From Mycoemilia scoparia (taxonomy: Eukaryota; Kickxellomycota; Kickxellomycetes; Kickxellales; Kickxellaceae): 64,000 bases of DNA. The notes beneath the pieces were generated by a model. That model made no database searches and was not told the DNA's origin. It saw only the letters and a list, made by a program, of their open reading frames with translations. The stretch spans positions 62,001 through 126,000 of the forward strand of contig JANBPU010000023.1 of the NCBI GenBank assembly GCA_027575805.1. Direction: 5' to 3'. The position numbers and the translations under genes were made by a program. How positions within the stretch are numbered: the stretch's first letter is position 1; each line of letters opens with the position of its first letter. This document shows, one piece after another, positions 48,349 to 64,000 of this stretch.

Positions 48349-51300
48349 TTACAGGGTTCAAGTAAGAAATCACAATGGATATGGCAGGTTTAACAATAAG
48401 TATATATGGTGTATAGGCAAGGGGTATGCAGTGGTATAGTAGTAGGTGATGTTTGGGGTGATATGTGAGTAGTATGTATGTATGATATGGTGATATTATG
48501 CTAGAGTAGCTCGAGGGCTGGTTAATATAAATAAAATGCTATGAAAATGCAAGACAACAGAAGAAAAATATATATATATAACAAGGGAAGACGGCAAGAC
48601 GAGTAAGGATACCAGTCAACCAGAGTCCAGCCTAGTCAGTATATATTTATATACGGGGTCAGTGATGGTGCCGTTAAGCAAGTTAAAGAAATAGAAAGCA
48701 AAGAAAGGGCCCGGCAATGGATATAGTTGGTAGGATAAATAGAGTGCAGGCCAAGGCAAAGCAAATGGCAATGAAAAAGGAAAGCTGGAGCAGAAAGAAG
48801 GCTGTAGTGAATAGAAGAAAGGAGGGCCGTCTAATGGAGGGGATGGCAAAGGTGGCCAAAGGGCTCTTATAAAGGCAAGATGGTAAATAAAAGCCATGGG
48901 CCTCAACAGAATTTGCGCACTCCTGAGGACATGGTTTTGAAAATATACAAACACTAGGCGACTGCAGCATTAGCCAGTTTGGACTCGTTCAGGCAGTATA
49001 TCGAGTACTGCATTGCGAGCCAAAAACCAACCGCTCAGATGCCTCCTCAGTCCTGGTCGCCCACTGTTGGCCTCCACTGCTCCTCACTCAAACCATATGT
49101 GTGTGGGCCCAGCACCACCCACTAAGTCTCACTAGTCTCCAAACTGAGCAGTCCTGCATACATAGTCTGGGACCAGGCTGTATGTTTTTGTTTTCTCCAG
49201 CCAAGCGAGCGGCATTGGTCTTGATTGTTTCGACTGAGCTGCTGCTGCCGCCAACATGTCATTCGCGAATCCTGCAAGCCTTGATGACAAGATGATATCT
49301 GCCTCGTGGGCTTGTGTGTTTCTATTCAGGACGCCAGCTTCTCCGAAGCAAACCCTGCAACAGTTTGTGTACGCGAGCTTAGAGATCGAACACTGCCTCT
49401 CTCTATTTTCTAGTCACAAGCCTTCCCTGCGCACCAGATGGGGCCGTGGGAGTCGCCTATGGCTGTCTTTCAACCAACTCTCCTACGATCTATCAATGCA
49501 ATTGCCAGTTGCACGGGTAGCCGGAACCGGCGTCATTGCCTTCATAGCTGTCTTTTGCAAACACAACAACAGGCTTTGGTGCCGTTGTTGCATCAACAGC
49601 AACAGCAGTTAACATTCATGTAGCATCTTCATTTCGCTACTATTTTGGCACTTTTGCCTTTGAGTTGGCAGACAGTAATGGTAGTAGCACCCTTCATCTT
49701 TGATTTGCTCTCTTTCTGGCTTACTCTAGCGGACACAGCCATGATATATAAAAATCCTCAGCGTGCACGAATGCTGAGCTTTGGCTTGTGGTGGTCTTGT
49801 TTGGTAATTCCAGGTACCTTTGCGCCCACAAATACAGACCAAACACTGTTTTTATGATTCTGTTTTTCATTCATACTCCATGCCTTATTTACATATCCAA
49901 AATACGGTTTATTTGGGGATGGATCGCACATAGACACTTAAGGTTCTATCTGGCCTGGCGGTGGCTGAATGTTGAACCACACCAAAACATAGGGAAGGCC
50001 CATAGGCTGCTCCTGCTTGGTCATTAAGATGCCTATTATGTTGCAAGCTTTGCCTCCCGTCTCCTTTGAGCCACAGGCCAAGTTTGAGATGTAGCAACAA
50101 TGGCCATTCCCTATAAATCCAAGGGCGCCTTGTAGCTGTGGCTCCAAGGCGACCGCCTAACGATCCATTCTGCCAAAGGACACATTGGCTCTGGAAGTGC
50201 CATGGTTGTTGTTGGCGCAGTGTTTGCATTCAGAACAAAGCAGAGGTAGAAAAATGAAGTTTGACGTGTTGCTCCATCGGCGCCGTGTTGCTATTTTTGC
50301 CAAGAATAGCTGGCGAGTCACTTTTGTCCCAGTCATGCAAGCCCAGATGCCTGCAAACACACCACCACTCTATAATTACAACCGGCGATGCATGGGGACT
50401 CAGTCCACAAAACAACGCAGTGCTTGTCGTATACCTAAAATAACCAGGCTGGTGTCTATACTCTTATTTGTAATTTTGGCGTGTCCCCACAAAACCATCC
50501 TGCCGTGTGTATATTTATCCTATTTAGTATAAATTCAAGCCTGATAAGACATTTCGGGTGTTCTGGGAGCCATCATTTAAGGAAATTCAAAGCTGCATCA
50601 TTCGCAGGGCATTCCTACAAAATACATCTGGTTGGAAAATATCAAGTTTGCCTTCCAAACACCGCCAACATTGGTTAAATAAAGTTGTACAATTGCTGGG
50701 ATTGCTTGTGCCGAGTGAGAACAAGATTCTAGATGCCCAAGGACGCATAAGGGAAGGCAAGCCCAAGGGCCTCCAGTACCTTTTGGCCCACAAAGAAACA
50801 CGCACTATGGCGTAAAAATTTGTAACACCCGCTTTAAATTGCAGATGACGACACATCCAGAAAGCTTTTCAGTGTATTCAAAGCGGCCATCCAACGCGGC
50901 GGATCCTGGCTCACTAGTTGCCAGCCAGTGGCCAGGGCTCTGCCCTTACTAATAGTCTCCCGTGATATGGTCCTCTCTGCTGATGCTCAAAAAAGCTCAC
51001 CAGGCAGTGCAAATAAGGAAAGATCGGCCCTGGGCTTATTAGACTAGTAGTAAGAAACTCGGTGCTTTCCCAAAAATCCAGAGATGGGCTTGACTCGCTT
51101 ATGACTGTGCATACTGATGTTTATTTGCTTCTGGCGCTCCCCATCGGCTGTATTAAGGTCGGAACATTGGGCAAAGAGCAGATCGATGGTATCGCCTGCT
51201 CAGTGTTGATACCCAGAGCCTCTCTGTGGCCAGTCGGAATGATGGGGATGGCTATCCAAAAAAGCACATTGCTGCCCAACTGTAATGACTCAAAGTCGAT

Positions 51301-51893
51301 AAAGCAATGTTATTTAGCAGCTCAACATGGGCCATTCCATAGAATCCAACCCTTGAACAGTTTTAGGTATTGCAGCTGCCTCCCCGTCTACTTGCAGCTT
51401 CTTATCCAAGGGCTGTTACTGCTCACAAAATAGCAACAGTAGCAACATAGGTATGTATAATATACACATCTCCCAGAACGCCAGGAACATGGGGTATATT
51501 TACGACCCATGTATCTGCATTGTTTATCCTGAACATGACAATGTTTTCAGGGAAGGCGTGGCATACGCTGCCATAGGCTGTGATTAAAAATGGTGGCAGA
51601 GGGCCACTCAGAGTGCCAGGCAGGATACAGCCTGAAGGCTGCATTAAGCACCATAGTAATATATGATCTCATTGATTCAAGGTTGCATACAAAGTATAAG
51701 TGTATTGAAAATTTTGTATTATAAGACGGTTCGCAATCGGCAGATAGGCAGCAGCTTGTGAGACATGGTTCACTTCAAACAGAACAAAAAAGCCTGTGGG
51801 TCTCTGATGTTAGCCAAACACGAAACCCTAGGCTGTATAAACCTAGTTTTTGACTCTGATGAGCTATGCCCGTCTGCATAGGGGTAAACATCA
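48349..51893. other. Gene-poor region between cdc25 and BUD32
   Basis: The longest stretch here without an accepted gene (about 3.5 kb). The first 600 bp upstream of cdc25 are purine-rich and likely its promoter and 5' UTR. The remainder is less AT-rich than other spacers, and has several open frames of 60-120 codons without recognisable domains; the best is listed at 50528-50815. It may be a decayed gene, a long noncoding transcript or old transposon debris. Confidence 0.4.
50528..50815 (+). CDS. Possible exon of an unrecognised protein
   Basis: A 95-codon frame opens directly after an acceptor-like CCTATTTAG at 519-527 of the 50-kb block and ends at TAA. Composition is protein-like: FRVFWEPSFKEIQ, IIRRAFLQNTSGWKISSL, HRQHWLNKVVQLLGLLVP, GKPKGLQYLLAHKE. 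No start codon at the beginning and no matching upstream exon could be found. It could be a terminal exon of an unknown gene or a relic. Confidence 0.3.
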   Translation, partial: YKFKPDKTFRVFWEPSFKEIQSCIIRRAFLQNTSGWKISSLPSKHRQHWLNKVVQLLGLLVPSENKILDAQGRIREGKPKGLQYLLAHKETRTMA

Positions 51894-53562
<1,669 letters not shown>

Positions 53563-54142
53563 TTCTCAGTCATAAATATCTGGCTTTTTAATGTTAACAT
53601 GAAGCCTGGCCCATATTTTTATTCAAACCCAATATTGCACTACATGTACAGCAATGGCTTGTGCGTAAATTTATGGGTGACCACGTGATTTTATAAGGTT
53701 TAATAAATTAGCTTGAAGGCTGATGAACAAGGCTTAAATCTTGGCCTCTGGTAGGAAGATGTGTATTGTGGTGTGAAAGGATATGTTATGGCTGACTAGG
53801 TTTTATGGTGAGGCCTACAGTACTATCACTACTACAACAACAACGGCCACTATTGTTTATCGGGTCACATAAAATACAGGGTATTAAAAATCACAATTGA
53901 TATATTGTTTCAATTCAAGACGTTGGTATGAATGAATATATGCGAAAAAACAAAATGAGGAAAAGTGAGGTAGAGCACACAGTGGGCTGTGGTATGTTGG
54001 TCTGGGTGCGTACATATTAATGGAAAACAACACTAGTCGTTATAGAGCCAGAACAGTTGTCATTGGAATAAAATAGCTTGGTGCGTTGCACGCATTTGTC
54101 ATGGATCTGTATATTCCTTAATATTAGGTAATGTTCGTAACA
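53563..54142. other. Intergenic region, VMA9 3' end to BUD32 5' end
   Basis: AT-rich spacer with no supported gene or repeat. It should hold the BUD32 promoter and VMA9 3' UTR. Confidence 0.5.
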
Positions 54143-54580
54143 CTAAGGTTTGGGTTTGAGGTCGCTGCGTCTGGGATTGATGATTGGGTTCATCTGAGCC
54201 ATGTATGTAATCGCCCACCTGTTTATGTAGGGTTTTATATGTTAGCAAATCTAGTATATGGCCTCAATCATGATGCTAGTTAGATTTTGGCTGGTATTAT
54301 AACTTACAAGAGGTAGCAGCATATAAAGGTGAGGATCAAGCAAGTCCGCCATAGTCTACAGTCATAAGAATATAGATATCCACAGCGTGCAGGTTTTAGA
54401 GTCAAGAGTTATGCATGTAAAAAGCTATTAAATGGAGTGGTGTTCGAAGTGGTGCCATGCTTTACCTCACAGAGGCTCCAGTACTTACGTAGGATCATGC
54501 GTGTTCTTTACCCCGACCCATGAAATGCCACAGACTATGGCTGTGATAACTAGAAAACCAAATACTAGAGATAGTCCCAT
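54143..54580 (-). CDS. VMA9: V-type ATPase subunit e (Vma9/ATP6V0E)
   Basis: Three exons: 54580-54489, 54355-54308, 54218-54143, encoding 71 aa, the family's normal size (70-80). Two TM helices: LSLVFGFLVITAIVCGISWVG and CLILTFICCYLLWAITYMA, separated by a short loop (KNTHDPTLWRT). The C-terminus MNPIINPRRSDLKPKP matches the conserved HPL..PRRSDLRPE tail of subunit e. It is a small membrane subunit of the Vo proton channel of the vacuolar ATPase. The exons are short and the gene is easily missed. It is divergent from spc7 with about 565 bp between starts. Confidence 0.88.
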
Positions 54581-55145
54581 TTCTGCTTGAGATACTATAA
54601 GTTGCAAATGTTTTTAATGGTAGCAAAATGTAAATTGTTGGTCGTGATGAAGATAAAATGGGCTTGGATTGGTCAAATTCGAAATAGCCAGCTTACTAGA
54701 ATTCTAATGAAAATGCTACAGGAACGAGAAAGGATTCCAAGTAAAGGGGTCTAAATATTGTAAGTATGAAGATGAATAAGCTGTCTCAACCAGCATACCA
54801 AGTCTAAAAGGCTGGTTAGCACAAAACAAAGTGGCCAATAACTTTGGCTGTCAGAAAGCCAGAGATATCATTGGCCAGTTTTCAGCATGTGGGGTGTTTT
54901 GATATTTTGAGAGTAAAAGCCCAAATTATCATGGGCGTTATTGATCAAAGAAGCTACAGCCTAGTTTTCATAGACTCCTTTGTTTACTATCAACAAAAAG
55001 GTTCCAATTGCTTTGTCTTGTCTTTTTTATTGCTCTCCACATCAGGATACACTTTTAAAACATCTTTTTATGTAAATATACTACACTACAAAGTCCAAGA
55101 GCGATATTTTATTCATACCCAAACACTAAAACCACATATATAAAA
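54581..55145. other. Divergent promoter region of VMA9 and spc7
   Basis: No gene or repeat seen. The open frame at 54844-55143 is AT-rich, hydrophobic-biased and without family features. Confidence 0.45.
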
Positions 55146-58100
55146 ATGACCACAAGAGAAATGCCCAGTCCTAGGAGCCAGCAGCAGCAGCGACGTCGCC
55201 GCAAAAGCATGCCTTTAGCTGCATTGTCGAATTTGGAGGAAAATTCCGATGGCTTGAAAGGCGAACCCAGTGAAAACAGCACAGGTAATAGCAATGGTGT
55301 TCATAACAGTAAGAGACATGGGGATAAATACCGACGTGCATCAGTAAGTATATACATTTTAACATGTTGTTATATCTGTGGTGGGAGAAAAATGGATCAG
55401 AGGAGGGAAGGCGGAGTGCGAGATTCTTCAATTGATGACCATGTAAATAAATATATACGTGTTAGATGGCTGCATCGATGTTTGGAAAACCAAGCAGTCT
55501 TGCATCATCGGGTGTAGAAGATAAAGAGAATTCCTCGAATGGCAATATGAACAAACATAGCGGCCCAGAGAAAACCCCAGAGGAAATAGCAAAGGAGGAC
55601 GAGAGGCGCAAACGGCGCCAAAGCAGGAAGTCTCTTGGAAGGAGGGTCAGCTTTGCACCAACTGCACATATACGGTAAGCTTCAAATTGCAGAATTTTAA
55701 GTAATATGGATATGGTATTGATGGAACATGGGTTTTTTGTGTTTAGAATGTTTGAAACACAAGCAGAGGAGGCGCCACAAAGTCCCCCAAAGAGGGATCG
55801 GTCTGAGTGGCAGTGGGATAGCGATGATACAGATGATACAATCAGTGCAATGTCAAAGGCATCATCAAAAAATATGTTTGAAATTCCCAATGTCTCATCC
55901 GATGGATCAGGAGACAAGCATGGTGGCCTTGACCTTGGGCTCTCTCTCGATAGCACAAACCACAGTGACCAATTCGACAACAAACCCTCGAAAAGAGATA
56001 ATGAAGAAAAGTACGTATCTTTTTAGCTTTTACCTTCTAATGCATATAACTATACTTATTTATAGTTAACTGGGATTACAACCTTACCTTTTAAATTAGT
56101 GCTAGCTTTGATGTCTCAATCCAGGGACTATCTGACGGGTCTATTGGCCCTGCAAATGCCTCAAATGCAGCATCCACGATAGATGTGGATGTGCAAGGGT
56201 CAGTCGTCGAGCCAGATCCCTATCACGAAGGAGAAAATTTTAAAAGCAAATCACATTATAGGAGCTCTTCAGAAGATTCCGTGTCTATGGATATTACTGA
56301 AGTACTACAGAGATCCCCTTATAAACATGATGATAGATCTGATACGAGTGATGATGTATCATTCAATGATTCTCACAACGATGACACAATGGATGATAGT
56401 CTTGCTGATATGGATATGACCGCTTGTCTTGGAGAAGTTACCAAACAGCAGGCTGATACTTTACTTAACCAATATGTTCTTGAAGACGAGAGTCTGCACC
56501 AAGGAGAGCAGGAGCCTGAAGGAATCCCAAGCCTTCTTAATGAGATTATATCAGAGTCCAAAGGTTACCAGATGCCAATAGGGTCCGGGTCAGATACTGA
56601 AAGCGAAGCTGGAGATCATGACGGTAATTAGTCTACAAATAGCAAAGTATTAGAAATATATATTATATGTTTGCTGATATAATTGGCCAATCTTTTATAG
56701 ACACGCAGGCTGTGACTATGGAATTAACCCGTATAAATATTGATCGTGATGTTGATTCACAGACACCACTACCAGGAAGATACTACAACGAAGATGATAA
56801 TGAAAGTGGTATACAAGAAGAAGATGAAATAAAGGGTTCGCATGATGAGAAAACGGTCGAAATGGATTTAACTATGCCATTAAGGAATGTAATTGATATG
56901 CAAGATGTAATGTCCAATGGTGAGGATATTTCTGAAGCCAAAGAAGCAAGTCGTGATGGTTACGATGTGGAGTCCGCGTCTATTGACAGAAGTAGCCCCA
57001 ATATTGAAGTGTCCGCAGCAGTTTTTAATACCAATTCAGAGGAAAGCGAAAAGATCGATTCGCACCATGATCCAGATAAGGTTAAGGTAGAACCGAACGA
57101 AAGATTTACAAGCCAAGGCTTTATGACAACAATCGAAGAGGAGCCTGAAAGCCAAACGGTACATACACGCTCCATGAAATTTCCCACTACCAAACCAGAA
57201 AGTGATGATGCTATGATGGAAGTAAAGGGGAAAGGCCAGATTTCTCCTCAGAGCGAGCCAGAGAAGAAGGGCATCACGCTTTCTGAGAAGCTGGGGCTCC
57301 ATTTTATAACTTGGAATCAGTTTATAGACCTTTCATCGCTATCAGTATTTTCTTTTGTGGATAACTACAACGATGCAGTTTCTGTGGATCAGCCAACACT
57401 TTCAGGTATGCGTGTATATATATGAAAGCTGGCTGGATCTAAATATAACTTGTGTTATTGATATTACAACCATAATTTATTATATATATATAGACGAGCT
57501 TCCAGAAAACGAGTATGTAAGTTCAAGGCTGGTCGATGTTCCTGAGAGTGAGGCGTACTATATGATTGCTAAGCAACTGAAAAAGAGACTTTCAGAAAGC
57601 ATAGATGCCATAAACAGGCTGGAGAAGTCATTTTCAGATAATAACCCAGGAACAATAATGGATTATCTCTTGGCTGAAGAGCCGGAAAGACTTCAGCTAG
57701 AATCGGGTTACAGACGCCTACTACAGAAATCAAAACAGGATGCAGCTAGCTCAGTCCATGGCTGGGGTCAGAAAATCATCGAAAAGCTAAATCTAGGCTT
57801 CCAAGAGACAGCCAAATTCCTTGACTTGGTAAGTGCGCTTGGGTATGACTCTGGTTTCTGGAATGCGAGATATTTTGCATAAACTTATAGTTCATCAAAA
57901 ATGTGTAGGAAAAGCATCAAGTGAAAGACCGCAGCCAGGCCACTCAGAAGTCCACATTGGAGCTTGAACAAGAGAAAGATGCACTGGAACAGAAAATAGC
58001 GGAAATCAGAATACATCTGGAACAGGAGTTAATTGCAGAGAAGCAGGAAGTCAAAAGGCTAAGCGAAGAGCTGAATTTCGAAAGCCAGAGTCTAGCAGAC

Positions 58101-59196
58101 CTTAAAAACAAATCAGAAGAGGTTGGCAGACAAGGTGAAATGCTAAGCAACGACTTTTCTGAGCTTCTACAACGAGAGAACACCATGGTCAGAGAGATAG
58201 AGGAGGCCAAGCAGGTGTGTGCGGTGAATAGATTTTTAACATGGGATGGCGTCAGTGATCTCAAAAAACAGGCTTTATTGATGGGAACAGCTATTCGCTT
58301 AAACCCAGTGTTCGTATCTAGAGGGGAGTTTTCGGTGGAGTACAACAACTCAATAGTTATATCCATCTCCCAGAAGGAGGATGCTGGTGGCAGTGATATC
58401 AGTATCAAACCCATTGACAACCATAGAGTCGAGTCTATACTTGGAAATTCCCAAGACTGGAAGGTGGTGAGTAATAAAGCTATAATCGACCGACTATATA
58501 AGCATTTATATATGTAATTTGGAATGGGAATGTGGTCTGAGCTATCCATTGTTTATAGGCCTGTAGTATCATCAATGATATCAATGCTAAAATCGCTACC
58601 ACTACGGGGACTCTAAAAGAGGTATGTTGTGTTAACCAAAGCCTTATGCCTGTGCCATGTTTTTGTGACCATGCTTACATCCAAGTATATCCTGATATAA
58701 ATTTAGAGATCATGTTTGGCGATGAGATACTGGAACCAGGTCCATGCTTTGCTTAAGGAGGTCCAAAATGTTCGCCTGCACACGCCAGTTGTGATGAGCT
58801 ATGAATCAGCAATGTCACAGCCTTTGGTTATTCGGATACTTTTCTTTTCTCCTCGTGCTCGCATACGCTTCTACCTCAGGTTTTGGCTTCGTGTGCCTTT
58901 GGCTAACCATTCATGGCCTCTGAATTGTAACATATTTTCAAGCAATACACCTTGGGACATTGAGCTCGTATATGGCAATATAAAGTAAGCTATATATTCT
59001 CTTATTTTCATTGGTTCTCTATGGCGTTTCGTACTGCTAATCATATCCTGTATTCATTTTTAGTATCTCGACTCTGTCCACAGCAATTGCTAGCTTTATG
59101 AACTCTGCTTCCAAGCAAAGTCCAGGTTCATCTGAAAGTCTCGCCTCGATTTTTACTGAGGTCAATAGCTGGGCTGAGCAGCAGTTATTTGTGTAG
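55146..59196 (+). CDS. spc7: Kinetochore scaffold Spc7/KNL1
   Basis: Ten exons: 55146-55343, 55466-55674, 55747-56010, 56100-56623, 56701-57405, 57494-57828, 57909-58466, 58559-58621, 58707-58984, 59064-59196 (1,088 aa). The N-terminus is basic and has the PP1-docking motif RVSF (GRRVSFAPTAHIRMFE). The middle has MELT-type repeats for Bub3-Bub1 binding: MDITEV, MDMTACL, MELTRI, MDLTMPL. The Spc7-family region starts ITLSEKLGLHFITWNQFIDL, followed by long coiled coil (KDALEQKIAEIRIHLEQEL) and a C-terminal RWD-like domain that binds the Mis12 complex. The protein links microtubule attachment to checkpoint signalling at the outer kinetochore. The join between exons 7 and 8 is set by frame. Confidence 0.92.
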
Positions 59197-59468
59197 ACCT
59201 TTTAACTTCTATTACATCAAATTCTCAATTTTAGGTATATATATATATTTAATTTTCATAATTTCTATGTAGTTTTTCAAGCTATATGATGTATCATCAA
59301 GCTTCTATAATTACGTTTTTAGTACAATCAATATGCTTAAAAGAGCAGTTCATTCGTTTAAACATTAGTGTAGTGTAAATGGGTCCTTGGATTTTGGCCT
59401 AATCACAGGCCAATTTGATATGGAGTTTCTGGGATCCACTTTTGCCTAACCCCTTGCGAGTCCTGACC

Positions 59469-59588
59469 ATATGGGCAATAATTTTTGAAGGGTGAAAGCT
59501 TACTAGTAAAACTGGACATCCATTTGGCTGTGATTCCCCTATAATCACTGGTCCCCAAAATTCACCCTTCAAAAATTATTGCCCATAT
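59469..59588. mobile_element. MITE-like element, type A (best-preserved copy)
   Basis: 120 bp with 28-bp perfect terminal inverted repeats (ATATGGGCAATAATTTTTGA at the left, its exact complement at the right), interior ACTAGTAAAACTGGACATCC and GGCTGTGATTCCCCTATAAT. The last ATAT is shared with the next copy. Confidence 0.9.
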
Positions 59589-59704
59589 AAATGATAGTTT
59601 TTGAAGGGTACCTTTAGGTGGTCAATGATTGTAAGGGCAACCACAGCCAAATGGATGTCCAGTTTTACTAGTAAACATTCGCGCTTCATAAATAATCTCC
59701 CATA
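59585..59704. mobile_element. MITE-like element, type A (second of tandem pair)
   Basis: ATATAAATGATAGTTTTTGAAGGG to CTTCATAAATAATCTCCCAT, inverted type-A interior (TTAGGTGGTCAATGATTGTA, CCACAGCCAAATGGATGTCC). Directly abuts the previous copy. Confidence 0.82.
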
Positions 59705-59965
59705 GCTCCTAAATATTAATTTCTCATTTTAATATCAAGTTCTGCTAAATTTGAATAACCGAGTATTGGAGGTAGCACCAATTCCTTCTCAAACAAGAAA
59801 AAGGCTATTTACTGGTTGGCTAAATCTGCTGATCAGAATTACCAATGCTAAACAACGCGCTAGCTTACATCGTGTTGTTATTTAGCATTAAGAATTAGTC
59901 TTGAGGAGCTTAACGCATCTTGAACGTGTTGGAATTATCATCTTTATTCTATACTATCAAATATC

Positions 59966-64000
<4,035 letters not shown>

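Larger units (their letters stand above)
59197..59965. other. Intergenic region, spc7 to SMC3
   Basis: Carries a (TA)n tract near 59237-59249, a stretch (59380-59455) resembling 6286-6372, and a tandem MITE pair (59469-59704). No gene is seen; the SMC3 promoter must lie to the right. Confidence 0.55.

Overview
This window looks like nuclear DNA of an early-diverging filamentous fungus. It is AT-rich, genes are packed on both strands, and most genes are cut by many 50-100 nt introns with GT(A/G)AGT-like donors. The gene set is eukaryotic with a fungal flavour (Gem1, Hse1, Spc7, Cdc25, mitochondrial Mrm2), yet it keeps genes that budding and fission yeasts lack or have lost (DONSON, TMEM94, LYRM2, SSX2IP/ADIP). 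That mix suggests a zygomycete-grade lineage such as Kickxellomycotina/Zoopagomycota. This placement is inference, since no marker was aligned. The standard genetic code fits all models (TAA, TAG and TGA all end genes).

Layout. 0.8-2.1 kb: MFS transporter. 2.8-5.7 kb: Miro GTPase Gem1. 6.9-11.5 kb: TMEM94-like P-type-ATPase-fold membrane protein. 11.9-16 kb, minus strand: three mitochondrial genes, MRM2, an AUH-type hydratase and LYRM2. 16.6-18 kb: unrecognised protein with a mitochondrial-type N-terminus. 18.2-21 kb (-): giant Myb/SANT-repeat protein, divergent from a coiled-coil protein (21.4-24.2 kb). 24.3-26.5 kb (-): DONSON replication factor. 27.1-30.3 kb: SSX2IP/ADIP-type centrosomal coiled-coil protein. 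30.5-35.9 kb: uS19m, Hse1 (ESCRT-0), bS18m and a small unknown gene. 36.1-38 kb: SF3A3 splicing factor. 39.6-41.5 kb (-): SPOC-domain protein. 42.9-45 kb: CUE-like/DUF1771/Smr protein. 46.7-48.3 kb (-): Cdc25. 48.3-51.9 kb: gene-poor. 51.9-54.6 kb (-): BUD32 and VMA9. 55.1-59.2 kb: kinetochore scaffold Spc7/KNL1. 60-64 kb: cohesin SMC3, running off the end.

Themes. Four genes serve the mitochondrial ribosome or respiratory metabolism (MRM2, uS19m, bS18m, LYRM2). Another group serves replication, mitosis and chromosome segregation (DONSON, SSX2IP, Cdc25, Spc7, SMC3). Many neighbours are divergent or tail-to-tail with short gaps, so shared promoters are likely, but no operon logic applies.

Two features stand out. 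First, a family of 95-140 bp inverted-repeat elements (MITE-like, termini ATATGGG...TTTTTGAAGGG) occurs about 17 times, at least six of them inside introns of conserved genes. A second TIR family sits in the last intron of BUD32 and appears nested in the first family. Second, at least seven of roughly 100 reconstructed introns have GC-AG ends (GCAAGT/GCAAGA donors), each forced by protein reading frame. That is well above the roughly 1 percent usual in eukaryotes. All exon models were assembled by eye from frame, splice signals and recalled family features, not from transcripts.
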